Below are positions 1 through 11,738 of a stretch of DNA of 64,000 bases, piece by piece. Under the pieces are notes generated by a model. The model saw nothing but the letters and a program-made list of their open reading frames with translations, searched no databases and was not told the DNA's origin. Each line of letters begins with the position of its first letter. Within the stretch, counting starts at the first letter, position 1. Made by a program: the position numbers and the translations under genes. Origin of the DNA: Typha latifolia (taxonomy: Eukaryota; Streptophyta; Magnoliopsida; Poales; Typhaceae); NCBI GenBank assembly GCA_019914945.1, contig CM034105.1, positions 3,100,001 through 3,164,000 of the forward strand, in the 5' to 3' direction.

Positions 1-615
1 TCTTTTCCGTCAATTTTTGGGAATTTTATCTATTTTTTTCGATTTTTTAATCGTGTGATGATTTATAGTCTCGTTCTGTTCAAACTGTTGCGGGAATTTG
101 TCAAATTGTCGAGTAATTTAGGTGGCTTAGAAGAATAACTTGATTTTAGTGTTGGGATATAGACTCACGCCTTGTATTATTTAGAATCGTTCGTTTTTTT
201 TAACGTAAACCGGTAGTTTTATGCTCTCCATAAAAGATCGTATATTCTAGGACATACTGGGATTATCAGACTATGTTAATTAGGGTGATGGGCAATGTCA
301 ATGTGGTCTCTTTAACGGGGCTGTATCTGTTGGAGGTATGAATCACTGGGATACGTAACTCTTTATGTAAGCTGAAAAAGCCAGAAGAAAGAGTTCTTTT
401 GGATGTCATGTTAATGTGGATTTATGACTCATACTTCCACGATTATTAACTATTAACATACGTTTCACAAATTTTAGGATTATTTCACAAAAATTGCGTC
501 TTTTGGGTTTCTAATATATTTAGGAATATTATTGTCTCTCTTTTCTTCTGCTGTTTTGATTACAGACTGGGAACATATGATGCTTAGATCTATTTGTTTC
601 TTCTTTCCTTTGTAG
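1..615 (+). other. intron sequence of the VAMP714-like gene (5' exons outside window)
   Basis: AT-rich sequence with no recognisable coding stretch. It precedes a clear acceptor (tttgtag at 609-615) and the longin-domain exon. The family's N-terminal longin residues are not found here, so the first exon(s) must lie upstream of the window. Confidence 0.6.
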
Positions 616-2484
616 GAAGAGTTCCTTTTCTCTACTTGGAAGACATCCGCATGAGATTTATGAAGAATTATGGCAGAATTGCTAGTTCCGCACTAGCTTA
701 TGCAATGAATGATGAATTTTCTAGAGTTCTGCATCAGCAAATGGAGTTCTTCTCAAGTAACCCAAGTGCAGATACACTTAATCGTGTCCGAGGTGAAGTT
801 AGTGAGGCAAGTTATCAAATGACAAGGAAGAAAAATCTTATCAAGGATAGCAAATTATAATTAACCGTTGACACGTTGCTTGCTGATGCTACTTAAAAAT
901 CTCCTTTAACATTCTTTTATATAATTTCTTTTTTCCTTATTTAAGCTATAATGTACCATATTTCTATTAGTCCTAATTGCCTATCGAAGTATGACTTTGG
1001 TGCCTAAGGATATCAAGATGCAAGTGTCATTAATATAGCTGGGATCATATCTTAACATTGACACCCTCCATATTAAGTCTTAAAGATCTTGCAGTTCTCT
1101 CATTGTACCAAATTGTCTATGCACATGACTACGATTATTTTTGTTTACACAGAATTACTTTATGTGATTCTTGGGACGATATCCTGTGAGAGACTAAATA
1201 TGTATAACTGCATCGCAAGTTGTTTCTAACTTTAACCAGATTATCCTCGATTTGTTGTTAGCCCTGACTTGATAAACTTCCAATCTTGTGACACCAAATT
1301 TTTTGGCAGATACACACTATCATGGTAGAAAATATAGAGAAGATATTGGACAGAGGTGATCGTATTTCACTTCTTGTTGACAAAACTGCCACAATGCAAG
1401 ACAGTGCTTTCCACTTCAGAAAACAATCTAGGCGACTTAGGAGAGCACTTTGGATGAAGAATGCAAAGCTTTTGTAAGTGTTCAAACAAATGTTAAATTC
1501 ATTCTCTCTTTTCCGGCATGTTTGTCTGTTCTGCTATTGCGGAATGGTTTGTTTCTTATTTTCATGGCGTAAAATATTCAGACTTTCATCTTCTAGTGAT
1601 GTCATAGAAGATGCATATGAGATCTTAGCCTACAGAGTTGCCTGCCTTATTAATTAAGCTGTAATCTGTAGATTTTGTAGCTGTTTCTATTTTTTTAATG
1701 TTTCTAGTCATATCCTCATATTGTTTTACAACTACAAAGTAAGATTGGATGTCACAGCGAGGATGCCTAGTGATTCAGATAATTTAATTACTCCGTCAAC
1801 TAACTTTATGCAGTGTTTATTAGCTACATGCTGGAGTTAGTTTTGCTTTATCACATTTTTATCAAGAAAATGCACGTAATACATTTTGTAGCATAGAAGC
1901 TGAAATAGCAGCAACCTATTAAGATGACCGTTGACAGAAAACATTAGATAACCTTAGTGCCTAATTTACTGATGGCTAACTATGATATGCACATGTTCTA
2001 ATGGAATGAGGCAACAACCTGTTGGTCTGGTGAGCACTTGAATGAGCTTGTTCGTTGTGAGTTGGCGAAATAGCAGCAACCTATTAAGATGACAGTTGAG
2101 AGCAAACATTATTAGATAACCTTAGTGCCTAACTTACTGATGGCTAACTATGATATGCACATGTTCTAATGGAATGAGGCAACAACCTGTTGGTCAGGTG
2201 AGCACTTGAATGAGCTTGTTCATTGTGAGTTGGCAACACAATTGAGAAAGGACAACAGCATTTACTTACTACTTGCTTTTGTGAACTTACCAAGCATTAA
2301 ATTTAAAAAAAAAAACATTGGTCACTTGTGAGTTGTGGCTATAACTTGCAAAATACTGTTTCAACTAATCCGCTACTTTACTTATCAATGCAGAGCTGTG
2401 CTGACATTTGTGATAGTTTTATTGCTGTATATAATAATTGCTGCTTGTTGCGGAGGCATCACACTTCCATCATGCAGATCGTGA
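616..2484 (+). CDS. VAMP714: VAMP714-like R-SNARE (VAMP7 family), 3' part
   Basis: A longin-type R-SNARE of the plant VAMP71 group, a tail-anchored protein that mediates vesicle fusion in the endomembrane system. Three exons are visible: 616-806, 1310-1473 and 2394-2484. The first encodes the end of the longin domain (RVPFLYLEDI, then the conserved MNDEFSRVL). The second encodes the SNARE motif with its central arginine (NIEKILDRGDRISLLVDKT). The third encodes the membrane anchor and the tail ending GGITLPSCRS, which is what points to the VAMP714 subtype. The reading frame joins perfectly only if the first visible intron (807-1309) starts with GC, in the context AG|GCAAGT, giving GEVSE|IHTIMVEN. 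The second intron (1474-2393) is GT-AG and carries a local tandem duplication. The N-terminal exon(s) lie outside the window, so the start codon is not seen. Confidence 0.92.
1902..2234. repeat. tandem duplication, about 165 bp, two copies, in a VAMP714 intron
   Basis: Two adjacent copies at 1902-2066 and 2067-2234. Both begin gaaatagcagcaacctatt and end with gagttggc. They differ by a few substitutions and a small indel near the start. Confidence 0.93.
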
Positions 2485-3837
2485 TAAAATTGTGGATTTC
2501 TTTCTTCAAGCACAATAATCTTTGGGGCATATTTGTCTGCCCAGAGTACCCTCTTCATCCATGAAAAGAGTTTAGGTATCAGATCTGCGCTTGGTATTGG
2601 GCGGTGTTACTCTGTTGCAGGAGTTCCTTCAAAAGTCCTGATTGTGTTGTCAACTCAGAAACCTGCAATATATTTGCTTCACTATATGGGCTTTCTCTGT
2701 ATATTGTTCGTTTATTATTTGTAGAAGCTTTGCTGCATTGGGACTTTCGGTTTGGAATGAACATAGTTGTGTGCTCATAGTAGGAGCTGTGTGGTCATTG
2801 ATTCTGATGTATTCTCGGCTACATTTAATGTACTTATAGTATGTCTTTACCATCTTATTTTTTTGTTGATCAATAATATCATTCACTTGGTTAATATCTT
2901 TCCCGCCTTCTCCCTTTTCCCTTCACTTTGTTGTGGAATGAGCATATAGTTGTGTGCTCACAGTAGGAGCTGTGTGGTCATTGATTCTGATGTATCGACT
3001 GCATTTAATGTATTTATCCTATGCGTTTACCATCTTATTGATTTGTTGTTCAGTAATATCCTTCACCTGGTCAATTTCCGTACCGCCTTCTCTCTTTCAT
3101 TTTCTTCTGCATCTCGTTGTTATCCTTACAACTTTGTAAGCATAGTATTAGCAATGAAAAGCTTAAATAACATTAGTTTAATTTATGCTTACGAACCTTG
3201 CCAAATTGTTGAGATTTATCTACTGATAGTCTGATGCTGAAGGATATTGGTGGAAATTGCATGACTTATGGCCTGCTATTCCAAATTCTAATATGACATT
3301 GCTTGAACTCCATTGCTGTGACCTCGTGACTCTTGAATCCGAAATAATCCTTTAATTCCGTAAGGCCAAAATTTCAAGTCTAAGAGAGATTGTTTCCAAG
3401 GTGGAGTTGATGGTTGGTAACTGGCTCCTACCTGGAGTAGGTTTGGAAGTGCTTTGAGCTCTAGAGCTCCCTGGATATATCCAAGTCTGCGATGGCACAA
3501 CCTTTGTGGAACTAATATGATATGTGATAATGTGGACTTTTGTGGTGGTGCAGTTGCGTCCTCTTTAATGGTACAGCTAGTTCATATCAAACTACACATG
3601 CATCTGATTGCCTCTTTATCTAAAGTAGCCATAAAAGAAAAAATTGTATAAAGTTTATGCTTGGTGAATGCAGATTAGTTAACAACTGCTCCTGCCTGCT
3701 CATAACCTGCACCACCAATCATTTTCAACTTCACAAAAACCCAAGATATAAAGCCTTCACCCTTTGAAACTCTTAAGACACAAAGCCAGCTCTTCCTCTC
3801 TTTTCATCATCCAGAGAAACCTTGCAACGTCAAAAAC
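2485..3837. other. VAMP714 3' region and intergenic spacer upstream of the CASP gene
   Basis: No gene is supported. The first part is the probable 3' UTR of the SNARE gene, followed by a two-copy tandem repeat (2753-3110). The short ORFs are low-complexity and lack family features. The segment just before 3838 has a TATA-like agatataaagcc near 3745 and is the likely CASP promoter and 5' UTR. Confidence 0.6.
2753..3110. repeat. tandem duplication, period about 181 bp
   Basis: Copies start at 2753 (tggaatgaacatagttgtg) and 2934 (tggaatgagcatatagttg). They share long stretches such as gctgtgtggtcattgattct and the following catttaatgta and accatctta blocks. They are moderately diverged, so older than the intron duplication at 1902. 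The shared segments make short look-alike ORFs in both copies. Confidence 0.9.
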
Positions 3838-4698
3838 ATGAGCACCAGCGAAGCCACCGTGATCCCCATCGCAGAATCCAGCAGGAATGTCAATGAGAAA
3901 GTTCCACTTGCACCAACTATACCTCCTCCTCCTGCAACTGCTACTAATGGCACTACAAGAACCACACCTCGCAAAGCTCGCTTTCCTCTCCTCCTAAGGA
4001 GCACCAAAGGCAGAGAAGGATGGAAGAGATGTCTGGCTGTCTTAGACTTCCTTCTTAGGGTTTGCGCCTTCGCTCCGACTCTCGCCGCCGCAATTACCAT
4101 GGGAACTACCGATGAGACCTTGCCCTTCTTCACTGAGCTCTTCCAGTTCCATACCAACTTTGCTGATTTCCCCGCTTTAACGTTAGTGTCCCTCTCTCTT
4201 GGGCCAAAGTGAACTGATGATAACTATGAATATGAGGTATAAGAATTACTTCATCTGTGCAGGTTTTTCGTTGTTGGGAATGCTATAGCAGCAGGCTACT
4301 TGGTCCTCTCCCTTCCCTTCTCCATTGTTGCCATTTGCCGGCCACAAGCATCATGCCCACGACTTCTGCTTCTTATCTTCGACCTTGTAAGCTTCTATTC
4401 ATGGCATCCACTTACCATAATATGCCCAAGTTTTCATTGAGATGATTATAAACGTTACTCTTCCAATATGTTCCAATTGCAGATTATGGTTGCTCTAACC
4501 ACAGCAGCAGCCTCTGCCGCTGCGGCCATTGTATACTTAGCTCACACTGGGAATACCAGAGCCAACTGGATTGCCATTTGCCTGCAGTTCGAGAGCTTCT
4601 GCGAGCGTACTAGTGGAGCAGTGGTGGCCTCCTTCATTGCAGTTGTCCTCTTCATGCTTCTGGTGTTGATGTCTGCTCTTGCTCTGAGGAAGTGCTAA
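3838..4698 (+). CDS. Casparian strip membrane domain protein (CASP1-5 type)
   Basis: A four-span membrane scaffold protein of the endodermis that positions the Casparian strip lignin machinery. Three exons, 3838-4181, 4263-4386 and 4483-4698, join in frame to 227 residues. The cytosolic N-terminus is rich in P, T and K. TM1 (about residues 62-82) is followed by the first extracellular loop with the diagnostic [13 protein letters not shown] stretch found in true CASPs rather than CASP-like proteins, then [20 protein letters not shown] for TM2. The second extracellular loop carries [15 protein letters not shown], matching the conserved NW...ICxxF..FC signature. The last span ends in LALRKC. Both introns are GT-AG. 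The start is the first ATG after a pyrimidine-rich leader. Classification as a CASP is firm; which CASP number cannot be decided. Confidence 0.94.
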
Positions 4699-5898
4699 GA
4701 GAGTTTGCAAACTATTGTGTGTCTCTGTTCAAGTTTGTCTTTAATCCGTGTGTGCTTTATAGGTGTGACCAAAAATGCCATGTATGAATGTTGGAGTTGT
4801 TGTTGTGGTGTTATATCTTTGATGGTAATTTAAAGTTGCAAATGCATGTAAACTTGCTATATTGCATATTCAAATATATTCCCCATAATGTTCGTGGATG
4901 CGAGCATAAATACACAGACTGTAATTTCTTTGTAAGGGGGGTGTAAAAGACCCGAGCTCAAGGGAGTTAAGGACAGCTCGAGCTCGAATTAATTATTAAA
5001 CAAGTTCGAAATTTGAACACGACTCTAACAAATTAGGTGACTTCCAGATGACCGGAGCTTGAGCTGCTAATTTAAAACTTACAAGAATAATAATAATTAT
5101 GAACTACAAAGAGTTATGTTTATAAATTATAAGAGTAATATCCGCCGCCTTGAGTAGGAGATTCTACGGTGAAAGTAAGGGCGCTTCTTCGCCAACTTCT
5201 TGATCGGTTGCTTTATCATCTTTGTCCGATCCACCAAGCTCTGTGATAAGATCTCCGCCAATGTCCGCCACTGCTCATGGCAATCCCTTTCGATCTCCTC
5301 GAATTTGCCTTCTGGCGAGGTAGGCTTGCCGTCTCACAGCTCATGAAGACGTTTGGTTGTAATGGTAGAATCACTAGCGGGGAAGCATCAACAACGCTCC
5401 GTTCAAGCTGGTGAAGTTTTCGAAGATTAGTGATGGCGAGGCTTTGAGACTGAGAGGAAGGCTACACACCGAGTCGCCTCCGTTGGAATACTTTGATAAA
5501 GTGATTGGCGTGAGTTTAATGGAGGAGACACGTGATTTAAGATTATTTAAGTAATTTACTTTTTTTTTTTGCTAAATTGATGAACATGCTAATTTATTAG
5601 AAATATAGTTAGTCATTACGTATTTTTCGTCGCGGCCGTTATTCGTTTTATTTTGCCTTAAAATTTAGGAGTGATATTATAATTTAATCTAAAAAAATTT
5701 AGAGGGTACCGTAAAAACCGGATTCAAGCGCAATTTAACCGCTTAGTTTATACGGTTATACGTGACTTCCTTCCCGACTCCTGAGCAGCGGGGCCCTTTT
5801 GGTCATCTCTCTCCTCGTGCAAATTCCTCTTCTTCTCGATCAATCGAATGTCCGTCTCCAATTAGTGTTTAGGGTTTGTGTTAGTGAGCAGTGTTGCG
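4699..5898. other. intergenic spacer between CASP and DCP1
   Basis: Contains the CASP 3' UTR, then from about 4950 an AGCTCGAGCTCGAA-rich segment of the kind common in degenerate plant repeats. A GC-richer patch follows at 5130-5520 with coding-like minus-strand sequence, then AT-rich DNA. The segment 5760-5898 is the probable DCP1 promoter and 5' UTR. No complete gene is supported. Confidence 0.5.
5133..5325 (-). other. coding-like patch, possible gene relic
   Basis: On the minus strand one frame reads without a stop through KFEEIERDCHEQWRTLAEIL and continues into DRTKMIKQPIKKLAKKRPYF. The patch is clearly GC-richer than its surroundings. I do not recognise a family, see no start codon or splice sites, and the frame closes on both sides. 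It may be a decayed gene or transposon fragment. Confidence 0.25.
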
Positions 5899-8800
5899 AT
5901 GTCGCAGAACGGGAAGTTGATGCCCAATCTCGATCAGCAGAGCACGAAGTTGCTTAACCTCACCGTCCTCCAGCGGATCGACCCATTCGTCGAGGAGATC
6001 CTTCTCACCGCCGCACATGTCACCTTCTACGAGTTCAACATCGAGCTCAACCAATGGGTACCGATCCGTTTCCTCTCTGATTGCATCCGCTTTTGCTCAG
6101 TCTCTTTTTGTTTGCTCCCATCTGATTAGGGTTTGGTTTTACCGCCCCCCATTGATTGCATTAGAGCCGTAAGGACGTCGAGGGATCGCTGTTCGTCGTT
6201 AAGAGGTTAGTCGGATGTTACCATTTAGTTGTTATCGTTGTTGATTTTTGTGTTAATAAGTGATTTTTCTTCTTCTCGATCGGGTATATTGACAGATTTT
6301 CCTCTAAATCTCCACTTTTTGTGTAGATTCTTTGAATCATTATAGTCGAGCTTATTTTTCGTCATATGGAAGTTCAATTCTTCTTTTCATGAATTTTAAT
6401 CGGCAAACATCGTGTTCAATTCTTCTTTTATGAAGATGAACTAATTCTTATAATGCGTGCGTTTATTTTTTCTCCTTTTGTTTTGGCAGGAACGCACAGC
6501 CAAGATTTCAGTTTATTGTCATGAATCGGCGCAATACTGGTATGGAACATGCCCTCACTATCTTTCTTTCTTGTTAAGTCAAAAATCTTATCGTCCCATT
6601 TAAGCTGCTTAGTAATGTTATATAATTGGTTTAAACAGGCTCTAGGCATAAATGGTACTCTGGTATTAATTGATATTTCGATAGACAATAATAAATAACA
6701 TGTATAGCAGGGGGATGCCTATGAATGCTGCAGGTTGAGTTATCTGGCGGTTTGATCAAGGTCAAAGTAAAGTAGAATTGTATCCTTCAGATTTCTACAT
6801 GCTTCGTCCTCCAAATTGATGATGAAGTTGATAGATTTAAGATCTGAGAGCTATATCTGGAGTGAATTTGTTGTAATGCAAGTGTTCACATACATAATAG
6901 TTGACCTTCAGGTTATTAATGTATGTTGCTTCCTAGTTCTATCGTGCATAATTATATATATATAAGCTCTTAGTGTCAAGTGTCATTCATAATCTTTGAA
7001 AATCACATCTGTGTTCTATAATGCAACCCTTTCAATTCATTGCTCTTTGACTTATGGAGCATCTTTATTTTGAATATCTCGCCATATTTTCGAAGATAAA
7101 CTTTGGTAAATTCTTGGATTTATTTTACTCTTTTACTATCTTGTGCTGGTGATTTTAGTACATTTTCTCTGTTCTCTTCTTAACAGATAATCTGGTTGAG
7201 GGTCTTTTGGGAGATTTTGAGTACGAAGTCCAAGTCCCATATTTATTATACCGAAATGCAGTGCAAGAAGTTAATGGTATATGGTTTTACAACTCTCATG
7301 ACTGTGAAGCAGTTGCAAATCTCTTTAGTAGGTACTAATTTTCTGCTTTTTCCTGTCCGTTGACATTTGATCAAATCTGTGTTTAGACCTGTCGAAAGTG
7401 TACTTCATGATGGGGATGCTAGCAGGTTATTAGTTAGATGAGGCCAAAATTCCATTTAGAAGCTCTGCTCTTTACTGCATTTTACTCTGTGGTTTTGACT
7501 TTTGACATCTGTTTAATATTCTTCATTATGTGTTCTAGTCTGCATCACTTCTCTCCCAACTATATTATTGTGATCGGTAGATACTGTGTTACTTCTTTAT
7601 ATTAAATACATCTCTTTGTTCAGTCATACTAAATTAATCTCTTTTATTTAGGATACTTAATGCATATTCAAAGATCCCTCCCAAGCCAAAGGTATCATCA
7701 ACAAAAAGGTAACCTGAAATTCCCTGAATTTGCTCAATTAAGAAGACAAAGAGAAACTTAAATTAGTAATGGCACCTGATAGTAAATTCCAGTCTTTGTA
7801 AATAGTATCTTTTCTTTTTCTTTTTTTTTATTTCTCTATGCTTTTATGAATTTTAGACTAATTTCTTTACTGAGTTAGCAGTTGGCATTTTAAGAGAAAC
7901 CATATTTCTTTTTATTTGATTAGTTGCGGTACATATTGTTGTGCAATGAGTTTGTAGCATATTATGATTTGTTGAAGGGAAGTTTGATGACTGATCTCTT
8001 ATATTATGTTAAACTAATCCTCTCTTCTCTTTTGAAGCTAGATGATTATGATTTTAAAATTTATCTGTCACATTTCTTCAGTTCTCTGTATCAGAAATTT
8101 CTTTACAAATATGCATATGTGCAGTCATTAAGTTGAACTAGGGTTCCTACTGCTAGTAGTGGATTCATAATTCAGTGAGCCCCTTATACAAGGCTCCCAC
8201 CCATCTGGGGTGTGGGGAGGGAATATGTATGCAATCCTATCTTCATTTTTCAAAGAGGTTGTTTTAAAGATTTGAGCCATGATGTCTTGGACTCAAGGGG
8301 CGAGCCCTGCTGCCTTCACACTGGTTCATAACTTAACAAGTGCACCCTTAAGATAAGATACTCTAGTTGAAGACTTGCAATTGATAGGTTTGATGTACAT
8401 CACTTAAAGTATCTTTAAGTCTTGAGCTACAGTTTGTATCTTGTGGAAGCCTCTTATTCATATTCCTAATTCCAATTGAATATGCAATGGACAAATAATG
8501 TTGCTGTCCTAAATACTCTGATACTCCAAATTATAGTTCAACATTATTGATCTGATTTATACATCTTATATAGTAAATCTGATTTACAATTCAATGTAAT
8601 ATTGATGGCTCTAAAATTACCAAAAATCAACCTTCTTTGTTTTGTTTTATATCAGTCAGACGTGGAGTATCTGATTGTTTATTTTTTCTGTGTTTTGCTG
8701 GTCATTATACAGAATGTAGATTTTCAATTTAGATGCTACATGTTTGCACTAGTTTTGGTGCGGTTGCATTGTAAGATATGCTGCTAGATTGTCCTTCACT

Positions 8801-11738
8801 ATTTAAGTGTTTGAAGAACCATGGATTGATTATATATGTTGTTGATAACATCAACAAACTAATGCATCAATTAAGGAAGGTAGTGATACCTTGTCATCTA
8901 ATGCAGATGTGCTTCACAATAATTCAATGTTCATAGTCAATGCATATTTTTCCTCTTAAATTTTAAAACTTAAATTAGTTATTTACTTATGTGATGCAAA
9001 TCTAATATGAATGCAATATTTTGGAGAACAATCGACCCAAACAAGTAACTAAAGTAAAATATAATAAGCAATAACTGATAAGAAGTTAATTGATTAAAAT
9101 GATCACTATTAGATGGAAGGAGAGAATACCACTTAGATAAGGCAGTAGCTTCCTCAATTCTCAAATAGGTATGTTGATAGTAGAAAGGCCTATAATATGG
9201 TGTAAGGAAAGACTGTAGAGTTTAAGTTTACCAATAAATGGAATAGTAGTGCTTTTACTTTGAAACCAAGTCCTCCTCTTCATGTCCGGGCACTCAAAGA
9301 TTCTCTTTCACTGCCGGAATCTTCTGGACAGCAGCAATAACCAACGAAAAAAGTAGAGATTGAAGAAGGAGAGAGGTTTAGAGAGGAAGTAGAAGAGATT
9401 AGAGAAGAATCTTAAGAAAGAGTAGGAGAAAGGGAGAGAGAGAGAAGAATAACACAGGGGAGAAAGTGAGAGATCTCAAAATAATCTTGTTCCAACTTGT
9501 CCTTGTTTCTCATGCAATAACCTTTAAATAGATTAACAACTTTGATTCTAGCTGATTCTAATATAAACTTATTTCCTAATAGGACTCTAATTGATCATCT
9601 TACCTAAATTGACTGATCTAATTTAGGTAATAAATCAATGTGGACATCCCCATATATAAGCTTACCATAACTATCAATTGAGATTCTAATAGAAATTTAT
9701 TTTCTAATAGGATCCTAATTGATTAAACCTTACCTAAATTGACCCCAATTTAGGTAATAACTCAATATGGACATCTCCCGCATATAGGCATATCTATCAA
9801 TTGACTAATTTAATTGATTATTTAAATTAAAATCAACAATTAGACCAAAATTGGACTCAAGCAATTTTATTTTGGTCAAATTGAAGATGATGCCCACATC
9901 ATTATGTTATCATAATTCATGTGTGTTAGAGAATCTTCTTTTTTTCATTTAGGAATCATTGGGACATTTTATGGTGTTTACTAGATAATGTATTCTTGTC
10001 CTTGGTCCTCCTGGAAGCATGCACAACATATATAATAGTGGCATCTTAATAGTCTTAATTTTTGTTAATCTACTAAATCGTAGTCTCGAGATAAATTGAT
10101 TCATTTATATCTTTGAGGCAGTGAGTTTGAGGAACTGGAAGCAGTGCCTAGTTTATCCGTAATTGAGGGTCCTCTGGAGCCACCGACATCATCCGCTGCT
10201 GCACCAGTTGAAGATATACCTGATGATTCATTTGTGAACTTCTTCAGCGTATGTATATCTACCCTTTGTCTTGGCGCCCATTACTTTATATTTTATAGGA
10301 TTACCTATGTGAGGGTTCCTTGTGTCGAATGAGAGACTAGTATGTTACTACTAACCTCATGACTGCGCTATTTAACAGATATATGAGATAGACAATTGTT
10401 AATTTCTTTCAGGGCTAGAATTATGGAGCATGAATTAGTCCCTTTATTTTTAGATTTTGACTTCGAGATTTTTATGATTTACAGGCAGCTGCAAGCACTG
10501 GTACTAAATCAAATGCAGTTATTCCGGGGCAACCACATGGTTCACATATATCTTCTGCTAGTGTTCCTTTATCTACTCATGCACCAACTATCACTCCATC
10601 ACCACTGCCAAGCATTTCCACACCTCTACAAGCTGCATCCATTCCTCTAAGACCCCTCCTTGATACTCGGGAATCCAGCAGTGTCCACGGCAACCTTGCT
10701 GGCAACCATGCTGCAAATCTTGTGAAGCCTTCCTTTTTTTCGTCCACAACATCTTCTCAGTTGATGATGCCACCGGTTTCATCTTCCATTCCAACTGCCA
10801 CTCCACTCCATCCTCCTGTGACAATGCAGCGCGGTACTCCATTGCTTCAACCATTTCCACCACCTGCTCCATCATCGTCACTCACTCCATCTCCAATCTA
10901 TGACACAGTTATTACGAGAGACAAAGTCCGTGATGCATTGCTGAGGCTTGCACAGGTAATATACTCTTCTAAGAATTGCTCCTTCCGTATATCCATCTAA
11001 ATTGTATGCTACTGCCGCGGAGCAAGTATTATAGCAATTAACAATGAGATTATAGCAAGTATTATATCCATCAACTTGGATGATAACTGTTTGTCAATGG
11101 ACTATAAAATTTGTGATGCATTTATTTTCCCCCTTTGTCGTGGTTCTCTTTCTCTGATCTGGCCTGCCCATGCACCCATCCCACTTATGTAAAGCTTGGA
11201 CTACCACGGACAGCTCCCAAATTTCTTTCTCTAATCTCTAAAGCTTGAAGTTCTCTTCAAACTCCCATTCTTTTATATTTTAGTAAGCCATATTGTCACA
11301 CTTATTTCAATGTGCTTCATCCCTTTTAATGTGCACCTCTTGTTCATCCGTATTATATCTATGTCATTCATCTTGTATCAAGGCTACCCTTTATCATGGG
11401 GCGTCTTCTGAAAAATATATCCAGATGACCATCTTTATGTTTAGTTGGAGTCAAGTCTCAAGGTGCACTCTTGATATTCACAGTTTGTACCAAGCTTAGA
11501 GCAATACTTACCCTATTCAGATGCATCCTCATAATGCATGTGGAGCTTTTTTTATCCCTGAATTAAGTAATTATATCTTGTTTGTGCGCTCTGAATTCTA
11601 GTATCATTTGAATAATGATCCTTCTATATGCATTTATAAGCAGGAACATTAATCCATTATTTTCTTCCATGTCTCCGACAGAATGATCATTTCATTGATA
11701 TGGTATATCGGGAGATTCTGAATGCACATAATTCATGA
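5899..11738 (+). CDS. DCP1: mRNA-decapping enzyme subunit DCP1
   Basis: DCP1 is the activator of the decapping enzyme DCP2 and acts in processing bodies in 5'-3' mRNA decay. Eight exons: 5899-6057, 6165-6205, 6490-6539, 7187-7331, 7652-7708, 10122-10248, 10485-10955 and 11682-11738. All are GT-AG and in frame, giving 368 residues, the usual plant length. The EVH1-like domain occupies about residues 10-125 (LNLTVLQRIDPFVEEIL, FNIELNQW, GSLFVVKR, RFQFIVMNRRN, YEVQVPYLLYRN, GIWFYNSHDCEAVANLF). A long Pro/Ser/Thr-rich linker follows, then the C-terminal trimerisation helix (VITRDKVRDALLRLAQNDHF, ending NAHNS). The 2.4 kb fifth intron (7709-10121) holds a SINE and a 128-bp-period duplication. The last exon and its downstream DNA are duplicated at 20.07-20.3 kb. 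Confidence 0.96.
8176..8325 (-). mobile_element. tRNA-derived SINE remnant in DCP1 intron 5
   Basis: Read on the minus strand the segment follows the layout of plant tRNA-derived SINEs. A degenerate pol III box B (GGCTCAAATCT, compare GGTTCRANTCC) is followed by an aaacaacctcttTG block, a gtaagg...gcgtac-like block (here gattgcatacat), ccctccccacacccc and gggagccttgtataagg. The 5' box A region is weak and no clean target-site duplication was found, so it is an old copy. Family assignment needs a repeat library. Confidence 0.7.
9554..9789. repeat. diverged tandem duplication, period 128 bp, in DCP1 intron 5
   Basis: Copies start at 9554 and 9682, both with gattctaata. They share the order tt(c/t)ctaatagga(c/t)c(c/t)taattgat, then ttacctaaattga, aatttaggtaataa(a/c)tcaat(g/a)tggacatc and a catata end. 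They lie in an AT-rich stretch downstream of a GAGA-rich tract (9410-9450), possibly inside an old transposon. Confidence 0.8.

Noticed and set aside
2899..2907. TTTCCCGCC as an E2F-binding site
   Set aside because: It matches the consensus but lies downstream of a SNARE gene within a decayed tandem repeat and is not kept in the second copy; probably chance.
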